Source of the DNA: Nitrospira sp.
GTDB taxonomy: Bacteria > Nitrospirota > Nitrospiria > Nitrospirales > Nitrospiraceae
NCBI GenBank assembly: GCA_016873495.1
Contig: VGXC01000029.1
Coordinates: 1 to 35,649 of the forward strand
Reading direction: 5' to 3'
DNA: 35,649 nucleotides
The notes below the pieces were generated by a model, which saw nothing but the letters and a program-made list of their open reading frames with translations, searched no databases and was not told where the DNA came from. Below are positions 16,573 through 24,032 of this stretch, one piece after another. Positions within the stretch are counted from its first letter, which is position 1. Each line of letters begins with the position of its first letter. A program made the position numbers and the translations under genes.

Positions 16573-17436
16573 ATGCGATTGTTGCAAAGCGGCGAACGCC
16601 TCCACTTGGTGGACAAGAAGGGCCGGCAGTACGCCCTGACGCTCAAAGCCGGCGAAACCTTCCAGTACAGCGGCGAAACGATTCTGCACGACGACTTGAT
16701 CGGCAAGCCGGACGGGTCCTTGGTGACCCTCTCCCGGGGCAAGCGGATGCTGGCGCTCCTGCCCACACTCGGAGACTATGTGCTCAAGATGCCGCGCGGC
16801 GCCCAGGTCATCTACCCCAAAGATCTCGCGATGATCACGGTCTGGGCCGATGTGTATCCGGGCGCCCGCGTCTTCGAGGCGGGGACCGGTTCCGGAGCCC
16901 TCACCATGGCGCTGCTGCGCGCGGTGGGACACTGTGGCGCGGTCGTGAGTTACGAAGCGCGCGAAGACTTCGCCCGGACGGCGATGAAAAACATCGAACG
17001 GTATCTGGGGCCGGCCCCCAATTTCACCCCGCGGATTCGCAACGTCTACGAAGGGATCGACCCGGCCGACGGTCCGTTTGATCGGCTGGTGCTAGACCTG
17101 CCCGAGCCCTGGCAGGTGGTCCCGCATGCGGCTCAGGCGCTCCGGTCCGGCGGGGTCTATTTGAGTTACGTCCCCACCGTGCCGCAAATCATGCAGACGG
17201 TGGAGGCGCTGGAGCGAGCCAACGTGTTCACGATGATCGAAACCTTCGAGACCCTCTTGCGGACCTGGAACATCCAAGGGCGAAGCGTGAGGCCGGACCA
17301 TCGGATGGTGGCCCATTCCGGCTTCATCACCGTGGCGCGGAAAGTCGAGCCGGGTCTCCTGGGAGTCGGGCCGGTCAGAGCCAACGCAGAACCGGAAGAG
17401 GGCGACGGCCTGTCCGACGAGGAGACGGCGGCATGA
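16573..17436 (+). CDS. trmI: tRNA (adenine-58-N1)-methyltransferase TrmI
   Basis: A 287-residue SAM-dependent enzyme that methylates N1 of A58 in the T-loop of tRNAs, stabilising tRNA structure. The N-terminal small beta domain (about 1-70) is typical of TrmI/Trm61 and includes GETFQYSGETILHDDLIG. Motif I is VFEAGTGSGALT (100-111), and motif IV is LDLPEPW with the catalytic Asp region. The C-terminal part has RPDHRMVAHSGFITVARK. Length and order match bacterial TrmI. The start coincides with the first ATG after a promoter with almost no leader. Its stop overlaps the next start by 4 nt (ATGA), so it leads an operon of trmI, an SDR, a secreted protein, aroE and aroK. Confidence 0.93.
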   Translation: MRLLQSGERLHLVDKKGRQYALTLKAGETFQYSGETILHDDLIGKPDGSLVTLSRGKRMLALLPTLGDYVLKMPRGAQVIYPKDLAMITVWADVYPGARVFEAGTGSGALTMALLRAVGHCGAVVSYEAREDFARTAMKNIERYLGPAPNFTPRIRNVYEGIDPADGPFDRLVLDLPEPWQVVPHAAQALRSGGVYLSYVPTVPQIMQTVEALERANVFTMIETFETLLRTWNIQGRSVRPDHRMVAHSGFITVARKVEPGLLGVGPVRANAEPEEGDGLSDEETAA

Positions 17437-18188
17437 GCCGATTGCAGGGGAAGGTGGCCCTGATCACCGGCGGCAGCGCCGGCATCGGGGAGGCGATTGC
17501 CCGGCGGTTCGCCCGTGAGGGGGCCTCGGTCGCCATCACCGGCCGACGGAAAGACCTGCTGGACAAAATCGTCGCGGACCTCACTCGCGAGGGAGGCAGG
17601 GCGGTCTCGGTCGCCGGCTCCGTCACCGACGAGGCCCACCCGCGCGACGCCGTGGACCAGGCGGTGCGGGCCTTCGGCAAGCTACACATATTGGTCAACA
17701 ACGCGGGGATCGGCGCTTTCGGAAAGCAACTGCACGAGACGGACGATGCGACCTGGGACGAGGTCCTGGCCGTGAACCTCACCGGCGCCTTCCGCATGAC
17801 CAGGGCTTCGGTTCCCGCCATGCTCGAGGCCGGCGGCGGCTCGATCGTCAACATCTCCTCCATCGCCTCGCTGGTCGGCATCCCTATGCTGGCCGCCTAT
17901 TCGGCCAGCAAGGGAGGCATGGATTCGCTCACCCGCTGTACCGCGATCGACTATGCCAAGCAGGGCATCCGCTGCAACGCGGTGACCGTGGGGCTCGTGG
18001 ATACACCCATGGCCGCCAGCTTGATCAACGACCCGGAGAAGCTCGCCTGGGTAATGAACATGTATCCGCTCGGCCGGCCGGGCAAGCCGGAGGAAGTGGC
18101 AAGCCTAGTGCTCTATCTGGCTTCGGACGAATCGGCGTGGGTGACGGGCGGCTTGTTTCCGATCGACGGCGGCATGACCGCCCAGTAA
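17433..18188 (+). CDS. Short-chain dehydrogenase/reductase (SDR, classical)
   Basis: A 251-residue NAD(P)-dependent oxidoreductase of the FabG-like classical SDR group. The cofactor glycine motif TGGSAGIG is at 12-19, with TGRRKD after strand 2 suggesting NADP preference. NNAG occurs at about 89-92. The catalytic residues are Ser142/Ser143, Tyr156 and Lys160 (YSASK). The C-terminus shows the usual PLGRPGKPEEVASLVLYLASDESAWVTG stretch. The substrate is not predictable, and the gene is not in a fatty-acid cluster, so it is left unnamed. It overlaps trmI by 4 nt and is followed 12 nt later by a small secreted protein gene. Confidence 0.9.
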   Translation: MSRLQGKVALITGGSAGIGEAIARRFAREGASVAITGRRKDLLDKIVADLTREGGRAVSVAGSVTDEAHPRDAVDQAVRAFGKLHILVNNAGIGAFGKQLHETDDATWDEVLAVNLTGAFRMTRASVPAMLEAGGGSIVNISSIASLVGIPMLAAYSASKGGMDSLTRCTAIDYAKQGIRCNAVTVGLVDTPMAASLINDPEKLAWVMNMYPLGRPGKPEEVASLVLYLASDESAWVTGGLFPIDGGMTAQ

Positions 18189-18200
18189 ACGGAGGGTACG

Positions 18201-18533
18201 ATGGATAGATTCAGGCGCCGTCAAGGATTTGCGCGCCATCCGGTCGCCGCCATTTTGCTTGCCGGCCTCCTGCTGCTCGCGGCCGGAACCGCCTGGGCCC
18301 AGGCCGGGGTGGATTTTTCAGGGACCGTCCTGCTGGTTGACCCGGCAGCGGGCAAGCTGGCGGTGAAGAAGGACGGCGGGGGCACGCGCTTTACCTTCGT
18401 GGTCACGGACAAGACCCGGTTCGAAGGGGCGATCAATAGCCTGAAGGACGTGAAGAAAGACGACAAGGTCACGGTGACCTACATTGTCACGGGAAGCCAA
18501 TATCTGGCTCAGAAAGTGATGAAAGGGAAATGA
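18201..18533 (+). CDS. Small secreted protein of unknown function
   Basis: A 110-residue protein with a clear signal peptide: RRR-rich N-terminus, a leucine/alanine core, and probable cleavage after TAWAQA. The mature part is only about 76 residues and looks like a small beta-barrel (FSGTVLLVDPAAGKLAVKK, TRFTFVVTDKTRFEG, KVTVTYIVTGSQYLAQKV). This layout resembles small periplasmic proteins of the DUF5666 kind, but that is a guess from pattern. It lies 12 nt after the SDR gene and has AGGG at 18193-18196 as ribosome site. No enzymatic motif is visible. Confidence 0.75.
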   Translation: MDRFRRRQGFARHPVAAILLAGLLLLAAGTAWAQAGVDFSGTVLLVDPAAGKLAVKKDGGGTRFTFVVTDKTRFEGAINSLKDVKKDDKVTVTYIVTGSQYLAQKVMKGK

Positions 18534-18550
18534 GGTTGTCCGTCGTCAGT

Positions 18551-18602
18551 CTTCAGTTCTCAGTTTTTGACCGAAAACTGATCACTGTTTACTGATCACT
18601 GC
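18551..18602. repeat. aroE: Intergenic repeat cluster before aroE
   Basis: CAGTTTT (18561-18567) pairs with AAAACTG (18574-18580), and ACTGATCACTG occurs twice (18577-18587 and 18591-18601). The 82-nt gap is almost entirely made of CAGT/ACTG words. The stem could act as a weak stem-loop between the secreted-protein gene and aroE. Confidence 0.55.
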
Positions 18603-18615
18603 GTACCTCCCCATC

Positions 18616-19470
18616 ATGGAGATCAATGCCCGGACTCAGCTTTGCGGACTGCTCGGCAATCCGGTCGAACATTCCCTCTCGCCGGCTATCCACAATGCGG
18701 CCTTCCAAAAACTTGGGCTGAACTTCGTCTACCTGGCTTTCAAAGTCGAGGACCTCGAGGGCGCCGTCCGCGGCATCCGGGCTCTGGGCAACCTGCGCGG
18801 ATTTAGTGTCACGATTCCCCACAAGGTGGCGGTCATACCATTCCTCGACGAGGTGGAGCAAACGGCCAGGCACATCGGATCGGTCAATACGATCCTGGTG
18901 GAGCAGGGGAAACTGACCGGCTACAACACGGACGCCTCGGGGGCGTTGCGGGCCTTGCTGAACGGGGGCGTCTCGCTCAAGGACAACCAGGTCCTGCTGG
19001 TCGGCACGGGAGGCGCCGCCCGCGCCATTGCCTTCGCGCTGGCGGCCACCAAGGAAGTCGGCGGGTTGATCCTGCTGGGCATCGACGAGAAGGAGCGGCT
19101 CAAGCTGGCGGAGGATTTGCGGGACCGGACCAAGCTGAACGTCGAATATGGCCCCCTCACGGACCAGACCCTTCGCAGCGGCATCAAGAATTCGCAGGTC
19201 CTTATCCACAGTACGCCGATCGGCATGCATCCGAAGGTGGACGAGACGTGCGTTCCCGCCGCCTTGCTCGCCCCGCACCTCACGGTCATGGACATCGTCT
19301 ACAACCCGGTGGAGACCAGACTGCTCCGCGAGGCGAAGGCTGCCGGGTGCCGAACGATTCGAGGCCTGGAGATGTTCCTGCACCAGGCGGTGGCCCAGTT
19401 CGAACTCTGGACCGGACGGACGGCCCCCGTAGAGGTCATGCGGTCGGTCCTCGAGTCGCGGTTCTCATGA
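18616..19470 (+). CDS. aroE: Shikimate dehydrogenase
   Basis: A 284-residue enzyme that reduces 3-dehydroshikimate to shikimate with NADPH in the chorismate pathway. Substrate residues are HSLSPAIHN (19-27), Lys70 in TIPHK and Asp106 in YNTD. The NADP-binding loop GTGGAAR is at 130-136. The C-terminal GLEMFLHQAVAQFELWTG holds the conserved Gln. All catalytic residues are present and the length is standard. ATG 18616 starts a normal N-terminus; no strong Shine-Dalgarno lies upstream (CTCCCC precedes it), so translation may rely on coupling or on an unusual site. The stop overlaps the aroK start by 4 nt, placing two consecutive shikimate pathway steps together. Confidence 0.95.
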   Translation: MEINARTQLCGLLGNPVEHSLSPAIHNAAFQKLGLNFVYLAFKVEDLEGAVRGIRALGNLRGFSVTIPHKVAVIPFLDEVEQTARHIGSVNTILVEQGKLTGYNTDASGALRALLNGGVSLKDNQVLLVGTGGAARAIAFALAATKEVGGLILLGIDEKERLKLAEDLRDRTKLNVEYGPLTDQTLRSGIKNSQVLIHSTPIGMHPKVDETCVPAALLAPHLTVMDIVYNPVETRLLREAKAAGCRTIRGLEMFLHQAVAQFELWTGRTAPVEVMRSVLESRFS

Positions 19471-19967
19471 ACATAGTTCTGATCGGCTACCGCGGCACCG
19501 GCAAAAGCAGCGCGGGGAAGATCCTGGCAGAACGGTTGGGCCGGCGATTGATCTCCACCGACGCGGAAGTGGTCCGGCGGTCCGGCCTGCCCATCCCCGA
19601 AATCGTCAGGCAATCAGGCTGGGAGCGCTTTCGGGACCTGGAGTCGGACGTCTGCCGGGACCTGGCCGGCCAGGACGGGTTAATCATCGACACGGGCGGA
19701 GGCGCTATCTTGCGCCCGCAGAACGTGACCGCGCTCAAAACCCACGGAACGCTCTTTTGGCTGACGGCCGAGGTGGCGACGATTGTCGGACGCATCGGCG
19801 GGGACAACCAACGGCCCTCGTTGACCGGCATCAAGTCCTTCACCGAGGAAGTCGAGGAGGTGCTGCGCGAGCGGAAACCGATCTACGAAGCCGCCGCCGA
19901 CCATGTCATCGACACGGACGGACGATCCCTCACCGACATCGCAGACGCCATCCTCTCCCGGCTCTGA
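19467..19967 (+). CDS. aroK: Shikimate kinase
   Basis: A 166-residue P-loop kinase that phosphorylates shikimate at the 3-hydroxyl using ATP. Walker A is GYRGTGKSS (7-15). The shikimate-binding residues are Asp32 (STDAEV), Arg56 (RFRDLE) and the Gly77-79 triplet (DTGGGAI). The lid region carries NQRPSL with the lid arginine. The start is the ATG at 19467 inside the aroE stop (ATGA); the longer open frame upstream is only the third frame of aroE. The size is that of the stand-alone enzyme. A promoter for the next gene begins 24 nt after the stop. Confidence 0.95.
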   Translation: MNIVLIGYRGTGKSSAGKILAERLGRRLISTDAEVVRRSGLPIPEIVRQSGWERFRDLESDVCRDLAGQDGLIIDTGGGAILRPQNVTALKTHGTLFWLTAEVATIVGRIGGDNQRPSLTGIKSFTEEVEEVLRERKPIYEAAADHVIDTDGRSLTDIADAILSRL

Positions 19968-19990
19968 GCCGCCGAAAATCTCGCCCGGAG

Positions 19991-20019
19991 TTGAACTCGT
20001 GTTTTCTCCATGCTATGCT
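19991..20019 (+). promoter_or_regulatory. Promoter of the RRM protein gene, with about 190-nt leader
   Basis: TTGAAC (19991-19996) and TATGCT (20014-20019) are 17 nt apart, and TGC directly precedes the -10 (extended -10). Transcription would start near 20026, leaving about 190 nt before the GTG at 20216. The leader (20026-20215) holds a small ATG frame of eight codons at 20052 and a pyrimidine-rich stretch (20142-20182), but no named RNA element. Confidence 0.65.
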
Positions 20020-20215
20020 TTTTTTGCAATTCATTGCTGCGGGGCCGAGCGATGAAAAGCCAGGCAGAGTGGCCCTGACCCGACGTTGGCTTGCGAGCGG
20101 AAGCCGGCCGGAATGCTGAGTGACCTGATGGTGCAGATCGCGCGCCCCTTGTCGCCTCTCCCTCTTCCCTCCGAACCCTCTCGACGAGACAATGTCACCA
20201 GCCGTGGAGGTAGCC

Positions 20216-20524
20216 GTGGGTACAAAATTGTATGTCGGCAGTCTTCCTTATTCCACCACTGAACAAGAACTGAGCCAGCTCTTTTCCCAACACGGGACCG
20301 TGCAATCGGCCAAGGTCATCACGGACCGCTACACGGGCCAGTCGCGAGGATTCGGTTTCGTGGAGATGGCCACGGGCGAGGAAGCGCAGAAAGCCATCAC
20401 TGCATTGAACGGCACCGAGCTCGGCGGGCGGACGCTGGTCGTCAATGAGGCCCGGCCGCAAGAGAAACGCTCCTTCGGCGGAGGAGGCGGGGGCGGGGGC
20501 GGCGAGAGCCGGGATCGCTGGTAA
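20216..20524 (+). CDS. RRM-domain RNA-binding protein
   Basis: A 102-residue single-RRM protein. RNP2 is LYVGSL (5-10) and RNP1 is RGFGFVEM (44-51), both with the aromatic residues that stack on RNA bases. A short tail follows with a run of glycines (88-96) and a basic/aromatic end, like the cold-inducible Rbp proteins of cyanobacteria and other bacteria. The likely role is RNA binding or chaperoning, often at low temperature. The GTG start at 20216 is supported by GGAGG (20206-20210) 5 nt upstream and by the family N-terminus MGTKLYVG; the ATG at 20192 would add eight residues without a ribosome site. It is monocistronic, bounded by its own promoter and a strong stem-loop. Confidence 0.92.
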   Translation: MGTKLYVGSLPYSTTEQELSQLFSQHGTVQSAKVITDRYTGQSRGFGFVEMATGEEAQKAITALNGTELGGRTLVVNEARPQEKRSFGGGGGGGGGESRDRW

Positions 20525-20574
20525 GGCTCGCGGACGCAACGATATTGCTGATAATGGTGCATGGTGCTCTGTGG

Positions 20575-20602
20575 AAGGGCCGCCCGATCCTTGGCGGCCC
20601 TT
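20575..20602 (+). terminator. Stem-loop terminator after the RRM gene
   Basis: AAGGGCCGCC (20575-20584) and GGCGGCCCTT (20593-20602) form a perfect 10-bp stem with an 8-nt loop. The following TCCTGTTC is only weakly T-rich, so termination could be partial. Confidence 0.65.
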
Positions 20603-20649
20603 CCTGTTCGGTCTGAGATTTAGATCGTCCCCGAGCACACGAAACCTGC

Positions 20650-20655
20650 TATCCT
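20650..20655 (+). promoter_or_regulatory. Extended -10 element of the tRNA-Arg promoter
   Basis: TATCCT preceded by TGC lies 10 nt before the mature tRNA 5' end. The -35 region 17 nt upstream (GTCCCC) is poor. The match to TGCTATnCT at neighbouring promoters supports the call. Confidence 0.4.
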
Positions 20656-20665
20656 GCCCACCTGT

Positions 20666-20742
20666 GCGCCACTAGCTCAATTGGATAGAGCATCGGACTT
20701 CGGATCCGAGGGTTGGGGGTTCAAGTCCCTCGTGGCGCACCA
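20666..20742 (+). tRNA. tRNA-Arg (anticodon TCG)
   Basis: A 77-nt cloverleaf. The acceptor stem GCGCCAC (20666-20672) pairs with GTGGCGC (20732-20738). The D arm has GCTC/GAGC. The anticodon stem TCGGA/TCCGA encloses the loop CTTCGGA with anticodon TCG, decoding CGA (and by wobble other CGN codons). The T loop is TTCAAGT. Discriminator A and an encoded CCA (20740-20742) complete it. Confidence 0.95.
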
Positions 20743-21046
20743 ATGCGTTCTTGTTTGTCGTTCCGCGCAGGCCCTCGCGCTCAATCTGATTCTGACCCTT
20801 GTCCTGTCTGTCCTTCCGTCCTTCCGTCCTGAACAGCGGTTCGGTCTGCTTCTCCACCTGGTTGCGCCCCGGTTGCAGATGTGCGGGCAGGCGACGGGGT
20901 TTGGCTTGTTTCGGTCACTGTGCTATTCTGCATCTGCGCGCCTGGCGCAAAGAGTGCAGGGATCATGCGCGTCGGCCGGTCGCTTCGAACCCGCAGGTTC
21001 AAATCGGGCGGACGGCATCGCTGATGACATGAGAAGGGGACTCACG
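20743..21046. other. 304-nt region between tRNA-Arg and the ankyrin lipoprotein gene
   Basis: The stretch contains a tandem TCCTTCCG duplication (about 20813-20828) and the promoter at 20901-20929. Nothing else is recognisable. The long open frame that starts inside the tRNA and runs through this region is an artefact of high GC content. Confidence 0.4.
20901..20929 (+). promoter_or_regulatory. Promoter of the ankyrin/chlorite dismutase gene cluster
   Basis: TTGGCT (20901-20906) and TATTCT (20924-20929) are 17 nt apart, with TGC before the -10 box. This gives a leader of about 110 nt to the TTG at 21047. No other promoter was found before the chlorite dismutase gene, so it may drive the whole cluster. 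Confidence 0.5.
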
Positions 21047-21511
21047 TTGAACGGTTGCCGCACCGCAAAAGCCGGCATCGCTTCGCTGGGACTGGCTTTG
21101 GCCGTTCTCTACACTGGCTGCGGATACCAGTCCCGCTGGGCGGCCGTGGATGGGGACACGCCGGCGCTGGTCGCGCAACTGGACGCCGGGTTGGACGTCA
21201 ACACCCCCACCACCCTGTTGGGCACGCGCCTGCTCATCCTTGCCGCCGCCCACGGTCACACGGACACGGTGCAAGCCCTCCTGGAGAAGAAGGCCGACGT
21301 GAACGGCGCGGACGTCACCGGCTGGACCCCCTTGCATGCCGCCGCCTACGGGGGCAAACCGGAGATCATCCGGCTGCTCCTGGACCGCGGCGCGACAGTC
21401 CCGCCGTCCAATTGGTATACGCCGACGCCGTTGGAGCTGGCGGAAATGCTGGGGCATCAGGACGCCGTGGACCTGCTCAAGAAGACGTCTTCCATCAAAA
21501 CGAGCCGGTAG
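21047..21511 (+). CDS. Ankyrin-repeat lipoprotein (TTG start)
   Basis: A 154-residue lipoprotein. With TTG 21047 as start, AAGGGGA (21034-21040) is well placed 6 nt upstream and the signal peptide is compact, ending in VLYTGC with Cys25. The in-frame ATG at 21029 has no ribosome site. Residues about 65-140 form ankyrin repeats: LLILAAAHGHTDTVQALLEKKADVNG, then GWTPLHAAAYGGKPEIIRLLLDRGA, then TPLELAEMLGHQDAVDLLKK. These are protein-interaction scaffolds; the partner is unknown. In other bacteria ankyrin proteins of the periplasm sit beside heme peroxidases or catalases, which makes the downstream chlorite dismutase interesting. The distance to the next gene is 82 nt. Confidence 0.8.
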   Translation: MNGCRTAKAGIASLGLALAVLYTGCGYQSRWAAVDGDTPALVAQLDAGLDVNTPTTLLGTRLLILAAAHGHTDTVQALLEKKADVNGADVTGWTPLHAAAYGGKPEIIRLLLDRGATVPPSNWYTPTPLELAEMLGHQDAVDLLKKTSSIKTSR

Positions 21512-21593
21512 CGCCGCAAGGGAAAGACGCAATGGGTTCCGAGGGTTTCGACGAACCGCGTCCGTCGATGAAGACCGAACCAGGGAGGCAGCT

Positions 21594-21971
21594 ATGATGA
21601 GCGTGGTGATGCTGGCCGCGACCTTATGGGTCTGCCCCGGGAACGTCTATTCAAACGAACCCAAGGAAGGCTGCAAACCTTTTCACGAATCGAATAAGGA
21701 AGGCTTCAGCACGGTGCCGGAGCCCCGCTTTGAAACGGGGCAAACCGGGGCGAGTCAGCCGGCGCCCGCTCCGCCCCAGGCTCAACCGGGGCCGTCCCGC
21801 ACGCAGCCGACCCAGTCTACCAATTCGGAACTGTGCGCGCTTTACGCCGAATACCTGCAACTGACCATGAAAGTCTCCGGGGGCCACCTCGGCAACGAGT
21901 CGGAAGATTTGAACCGGTACGAGCAGCTGCGCAATATCTTCGGGATGAATACCCGCCCCAATTGTCCGTGA
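21594..21971 (+). CDS. Secreted Cys-containing protein of unknown function
   Basis: A 125-residue exported protein that I do not recognise by name. A short hydrophobic N-terminus (MMSVVMLAATLWVC) leads to PGNVYSNEPKEGCKPFHE, which resembles the beginning of DUF4124-like periplasmic proteins. A proline/glutamine-rich spacer follows (about 55-80). The C-terminal helix region SELCALYAEYLQLTMKV ends in NTRPNCP. There are four cysteines, so disulfides are plausible. GGGAGG (21583-21588) lies 5 nt before the ATG at 21594. It is followed 11 nt later by chlorite dismutase and is probably co-transcribed with it. Confidence 0.75.
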   Translation: MMSVVMLAATLWVCPGNVYSNEPKEGCKPFHESNKEGFSTVPEPRFETGQTGASQPAPAPPQAQPGPSRTQPTQSTNSELCALYAEYLQLTMKVSGGHLGNESEDLNRYEQLRNIFGMNTRPNCP

Positions 21972-21982
21972 GGAGGCTCACG

Positions 21983-22771
21983 ATGCCGACGCAACTCGGT
22001 CTGGTTGCCTTGCTCTTCGCCTCCTTGGCTCTAGCTGTGCCCGCCCGGGCGGCCCTTGACCGGGAGAAGCTGCTGAGCGACCCCGGCGTCTACGGAACGT
22101 TTGCTGTTTTTAAAGCAAACGAGGACTGGTGGAAGTTGGACAAAGCGGCGCGGGTTGCGGCTGCGGCGGAGGCGAAGGCCGTGTTTCAGAAGCACGGCGA
22201 GCGTCTTGCGATCGATATTTATCTGCTTCGAGGACTCACGGAGAGGGCGGATTTCTTCGTCCGCATCCATTCCACCGAACTGCTCCATAACCAGAATTTT
22301 CTCGTGGACCTGATGGGGACCGGCCTCGGCAAACATCTGGCGAACACCGCCACGTTCAACGGCCTGACCAAGAAGGCCAATTACGTGCCGGCGTTGCCCG
22401 ACGACCTCAAGACCGCCTTGAAAACCCCGCCCGATCCCGGTCCCAAGCCCTATGCGATCGTCGTCCCGATCCGCAAGGATGCGGACTGGTGGCAAGCCTC
22501 CCAGGACGAACGCAACGCGATGATGAAGGAGCACACCGAGGCCTCGCTCGCCTACCTAAAAACCGTCAATCGCAAACTCTATCATGCAAGCGGGCTGGAC
22601 GACCTCGACTTCATCACCTACTTCGAAACCGCCAAGTTGGACGACTTCAACAACCTGATCATCGCGTTGGAGCGGGTGAAGGAGAACCGCCACAATCGAC
22701 AATTCGGGCACCCCACGCTGCTCGGCACCGTCCGCCCGCTGGATGAGATCCTGGACGTTCTGACCCGGTAA
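21983..22771 (+). CDS. cld: Chlorite dismutase (periplasmic, heme b, long type)
   Basis: A 262-residue precursor of the enzyme that converts chlorite to chloride and dioxygen. A signal peptide (1-23, cleaved after ARA) places it in the periplasm. The mature protein follows the long pentameric Cld layout: ALDREKLL, VYGTFAVFKANEDWW, then the second ferredoxin-like half PYAIVVPIRKDADWW. The proximal heme ligand is His184 (MKEHTEA) and the distal catalytic arginine is Arg197 (KTVNRKLYH), with their 13-residue spacing as in known enzymes. The signature GLDDLDFITYFET and C-terminal RHNRQFGHPTLLGT are nearly the same as remembered for the Nitrospira defluvii enzyme. GAGGAGG lies 6 nt before the ATG. 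No perchlorate reductase is present, so detoxification is the more likely role. Confidence 0.95.
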   Translation: MPTQLGLVALLFASLALAVPARAALDREKLLSDPGVYGTFAVFKANEDWWKLDKAARVAAAAEAKAVFQKHGERLAIDIYLLRGLTERADFFVRIHSTELLHNQNFLVDLMGTGLGKHLANTATFNGLTKKANYVPALPDDLKTALKTPPDPGPKPYAIVVPIRKDADWWQASQDERNAMMKEHTEASLAYLKTVNRKLYHASGLDDLDFITYFETAKLDDFNNLIIALERVKENRHNRQFGHPTLLGTVRPLDEILDVLTR

Positions 22772-22780
22772 TCGACCGCG

Positions 22781-23278
22781 ATGCCACAGACCGCGCAGCA
22801 AGCAGCCGAATCTGTATTCACACTGATTGCCCCTACCCTCTCGCCGGCCACGCTGGAGGAGTATGGAGTCGAGGCGACCGCCGCCCAGCGGCCGTTGATC
22901 GCCCGAGAAATTCTCTCCCTGAACCTCTTCTGGGCCCACCATGCCTTGTTGAGCGTGTTGTCCAAGGTCGAGGGGGAACGGGTCTTCGACGAACTGTGCC
23001 GGTACGTCCGCGCCGCCTGGGAAACGATGCTCGGCTTGGAACAGTCGGCATTAGCTGGGTACTTCGAGGAAGCGGCGGAGCGCCGCGCCCTGTACGATCA
23101 GATCGTCCAGGAGGGCGGCAGTCCGATCGCGGTCTTCACGGAAGCGGCGGCGATGGCGGAGTCGGACGGTACGATCCAGCCGGAAGATCGCCAAAAGTTT
23201 CTCGCGTTCCTGATCGACCTGATTCCGGTGGAAGCAATCGGAGAGACGGTCGAAGGCCTCGACCTGACACACAAGTAG
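22781..23278 (+). CDS. Conserved-looking cytosolic protein of unknown function next to cld
   Basis: A 165-residue acidic, mostly helical protein with no signal peptide, membrane segment or motif I recognise. Segments such as LIAREILSLNLFWAHHALLSVLSK and FDELCRYVRAAWETMLGLEQ suggest a helical bundle. The HH pair and the many Glu residues could bind a cofactor, but there is no direct evidence. It begins 9 nt after the chlorite dismutase stop, so it is almost certainly in the same transcript. It ends 10 nt from the convergent phosphoglycerate mutase gene. Confidence 0.75.
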   Translation: MPQTAQQAAESVFTLIAPTLSPATLEEYGVEATAAQRPLIAREILSLNLFWAHHALLSVLSKVEGERVFDELCRYVRAAWETMLGLEQSALAGYFEEAAERRALYDQIVQEGGSPIAVFTEAAAMAESDGTIQPEDRQKFLAFLIDLIPVEAIGETVEGLDLTHK

Positions 23279-23288
23279 CCGGGCATCG

Positions 23289-23894
23289 CTACAAGTATCG
23301 ATGCTCGCGGACCGCGCCGGCCGCGTCGAACTCATACAGCAGGGGCGCGCCGGTCGGAATGTTCAGCTCCAGGACTTGCTCCTTCGTCAGCCGATCCAAG
23401 GTCATGACCAGCGCCCGCAAACTGTTCCCGTGGGCCGCGACGATAATCGTCTTGCCGGCCAGAATCTCCGGCTTAATCTGCTTTTCATAGTAGGGTAGCA
23501 CGCGCTCCGCCGTGTCTTTGAGACTTTCCCCGCCCGGCGGAGGCACGTCGTAGCTGCGCCGCCAGATCTTCACCTGCTGCTCGCCGTATTTTTGCGCCGT
23601 CTCGGCCTTGTTGAGCCCCTGCAAATCCCCATACATCCGCTCGTTGAGCGCCTGGTCTTGCTCGGTCGGCACGTTCGTCTGGCCGGTGATCTCCAGCACG
23701 ATGCGCAGAGTATCGATCGCCCGCTTCAGCACCGATGTGTAGGCGCGATCGAACCGAAACGCTTTCAGTTTTTCACCGGCCGCGCGGGCCTCCTGCTCGC
23801 CCTTGGGCGAGAGGGGCACATCCACCCAGCCCGTAAAGCGGTTCTCCAGATTCCACTGCGATTCTCCGTGCCGCAACAAGACCAATCGGGCCAT
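23289..23894 (-). CDS. gpmA: 2,3-bisphosphoglycerate-dependent phosphoglycerate mutase
   Basis: A 201-residue glycolytic enzyme interconverting 3- and 2-phosphoglycerate. The phosphohistidine motif LLRHGES has His9; the proton donor region LNERMYGDL has Glu85; the second active-site histidine is His155 (VAAHGNSLR). [15 protein letters not shown] is the typical early signature. At 201 residues it belongs to the short form, lacking an insertion seen in the 230-250-residue enzymes. ATG 23894 was chosen because AAGGGGGA is 7 nt upstream; the open frame beyond it crosses the promoter. The gene converges on the chlorite dismutase cluster. Confidence 0.93.
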   Translation of the reverse strand: MARLVLLRHGESQWNLENRFTGWVDVPLSPKGEQEARAAGEKLKAFRFDRAYTSVLKRAIDTLRIVLEITGQTNVPTEQDQALNERMYGDLQGLNKAETAQKYGEQQVKIWRRSYDVPPPGGESLKDTAERVLPYYEKQIKPEILAGKTIIVAAHGNSLRALVMTLDRLTKEQVLELNIPTGAPLLYEFDAAGAVREHRYL

Positions 23895-23934
23895 CAGCGT
23901 CCCCCTTCTTCCTGACGTCATACCGGGCGGCCAC

Positions 23935-23962
23935 AGGATACGCAATCAGCCCGCGAAGTCAA
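23935..23962 (-). promoter_or_regulatory. gpmA: Promoter of gpmA
   Basis: On the minus strand TTGACT (23962-23957) and TATCCT (23940-23935) are separated by 16 nt. Transcription would start about 23928, leaving a leader of about 34 nt that contains the AAGGGGGA ribosome site. Confidence 0.6.
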
Positions 23963-24032
23963 GCGATGACTGACGCGTTGCCAATCCCCCGGTGGGGTGG
24001 CGTGGTCACTTTATGCCCCACGCTCCCGTTTC

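Noticed and set aside
16402-16932. N-terminal extension of nfeD to 619 residues
   Set aside because: The extension crosses both divergent promoters and overlaps trmI; a signal peptide and ribosome site mark the start at 16401.
20805-20830. CRISPR-like or microsatellite repeat (TCCTTCCG)
   Set aside because: Only two adjacent copies, with no spacers and no cas genes.
20975-21002. tRNA T-arm-like words near CTTCGAACCC and GGTTCAAATC
   Set aside because: No acceptor or anticodon stem can be built around them on either strand.
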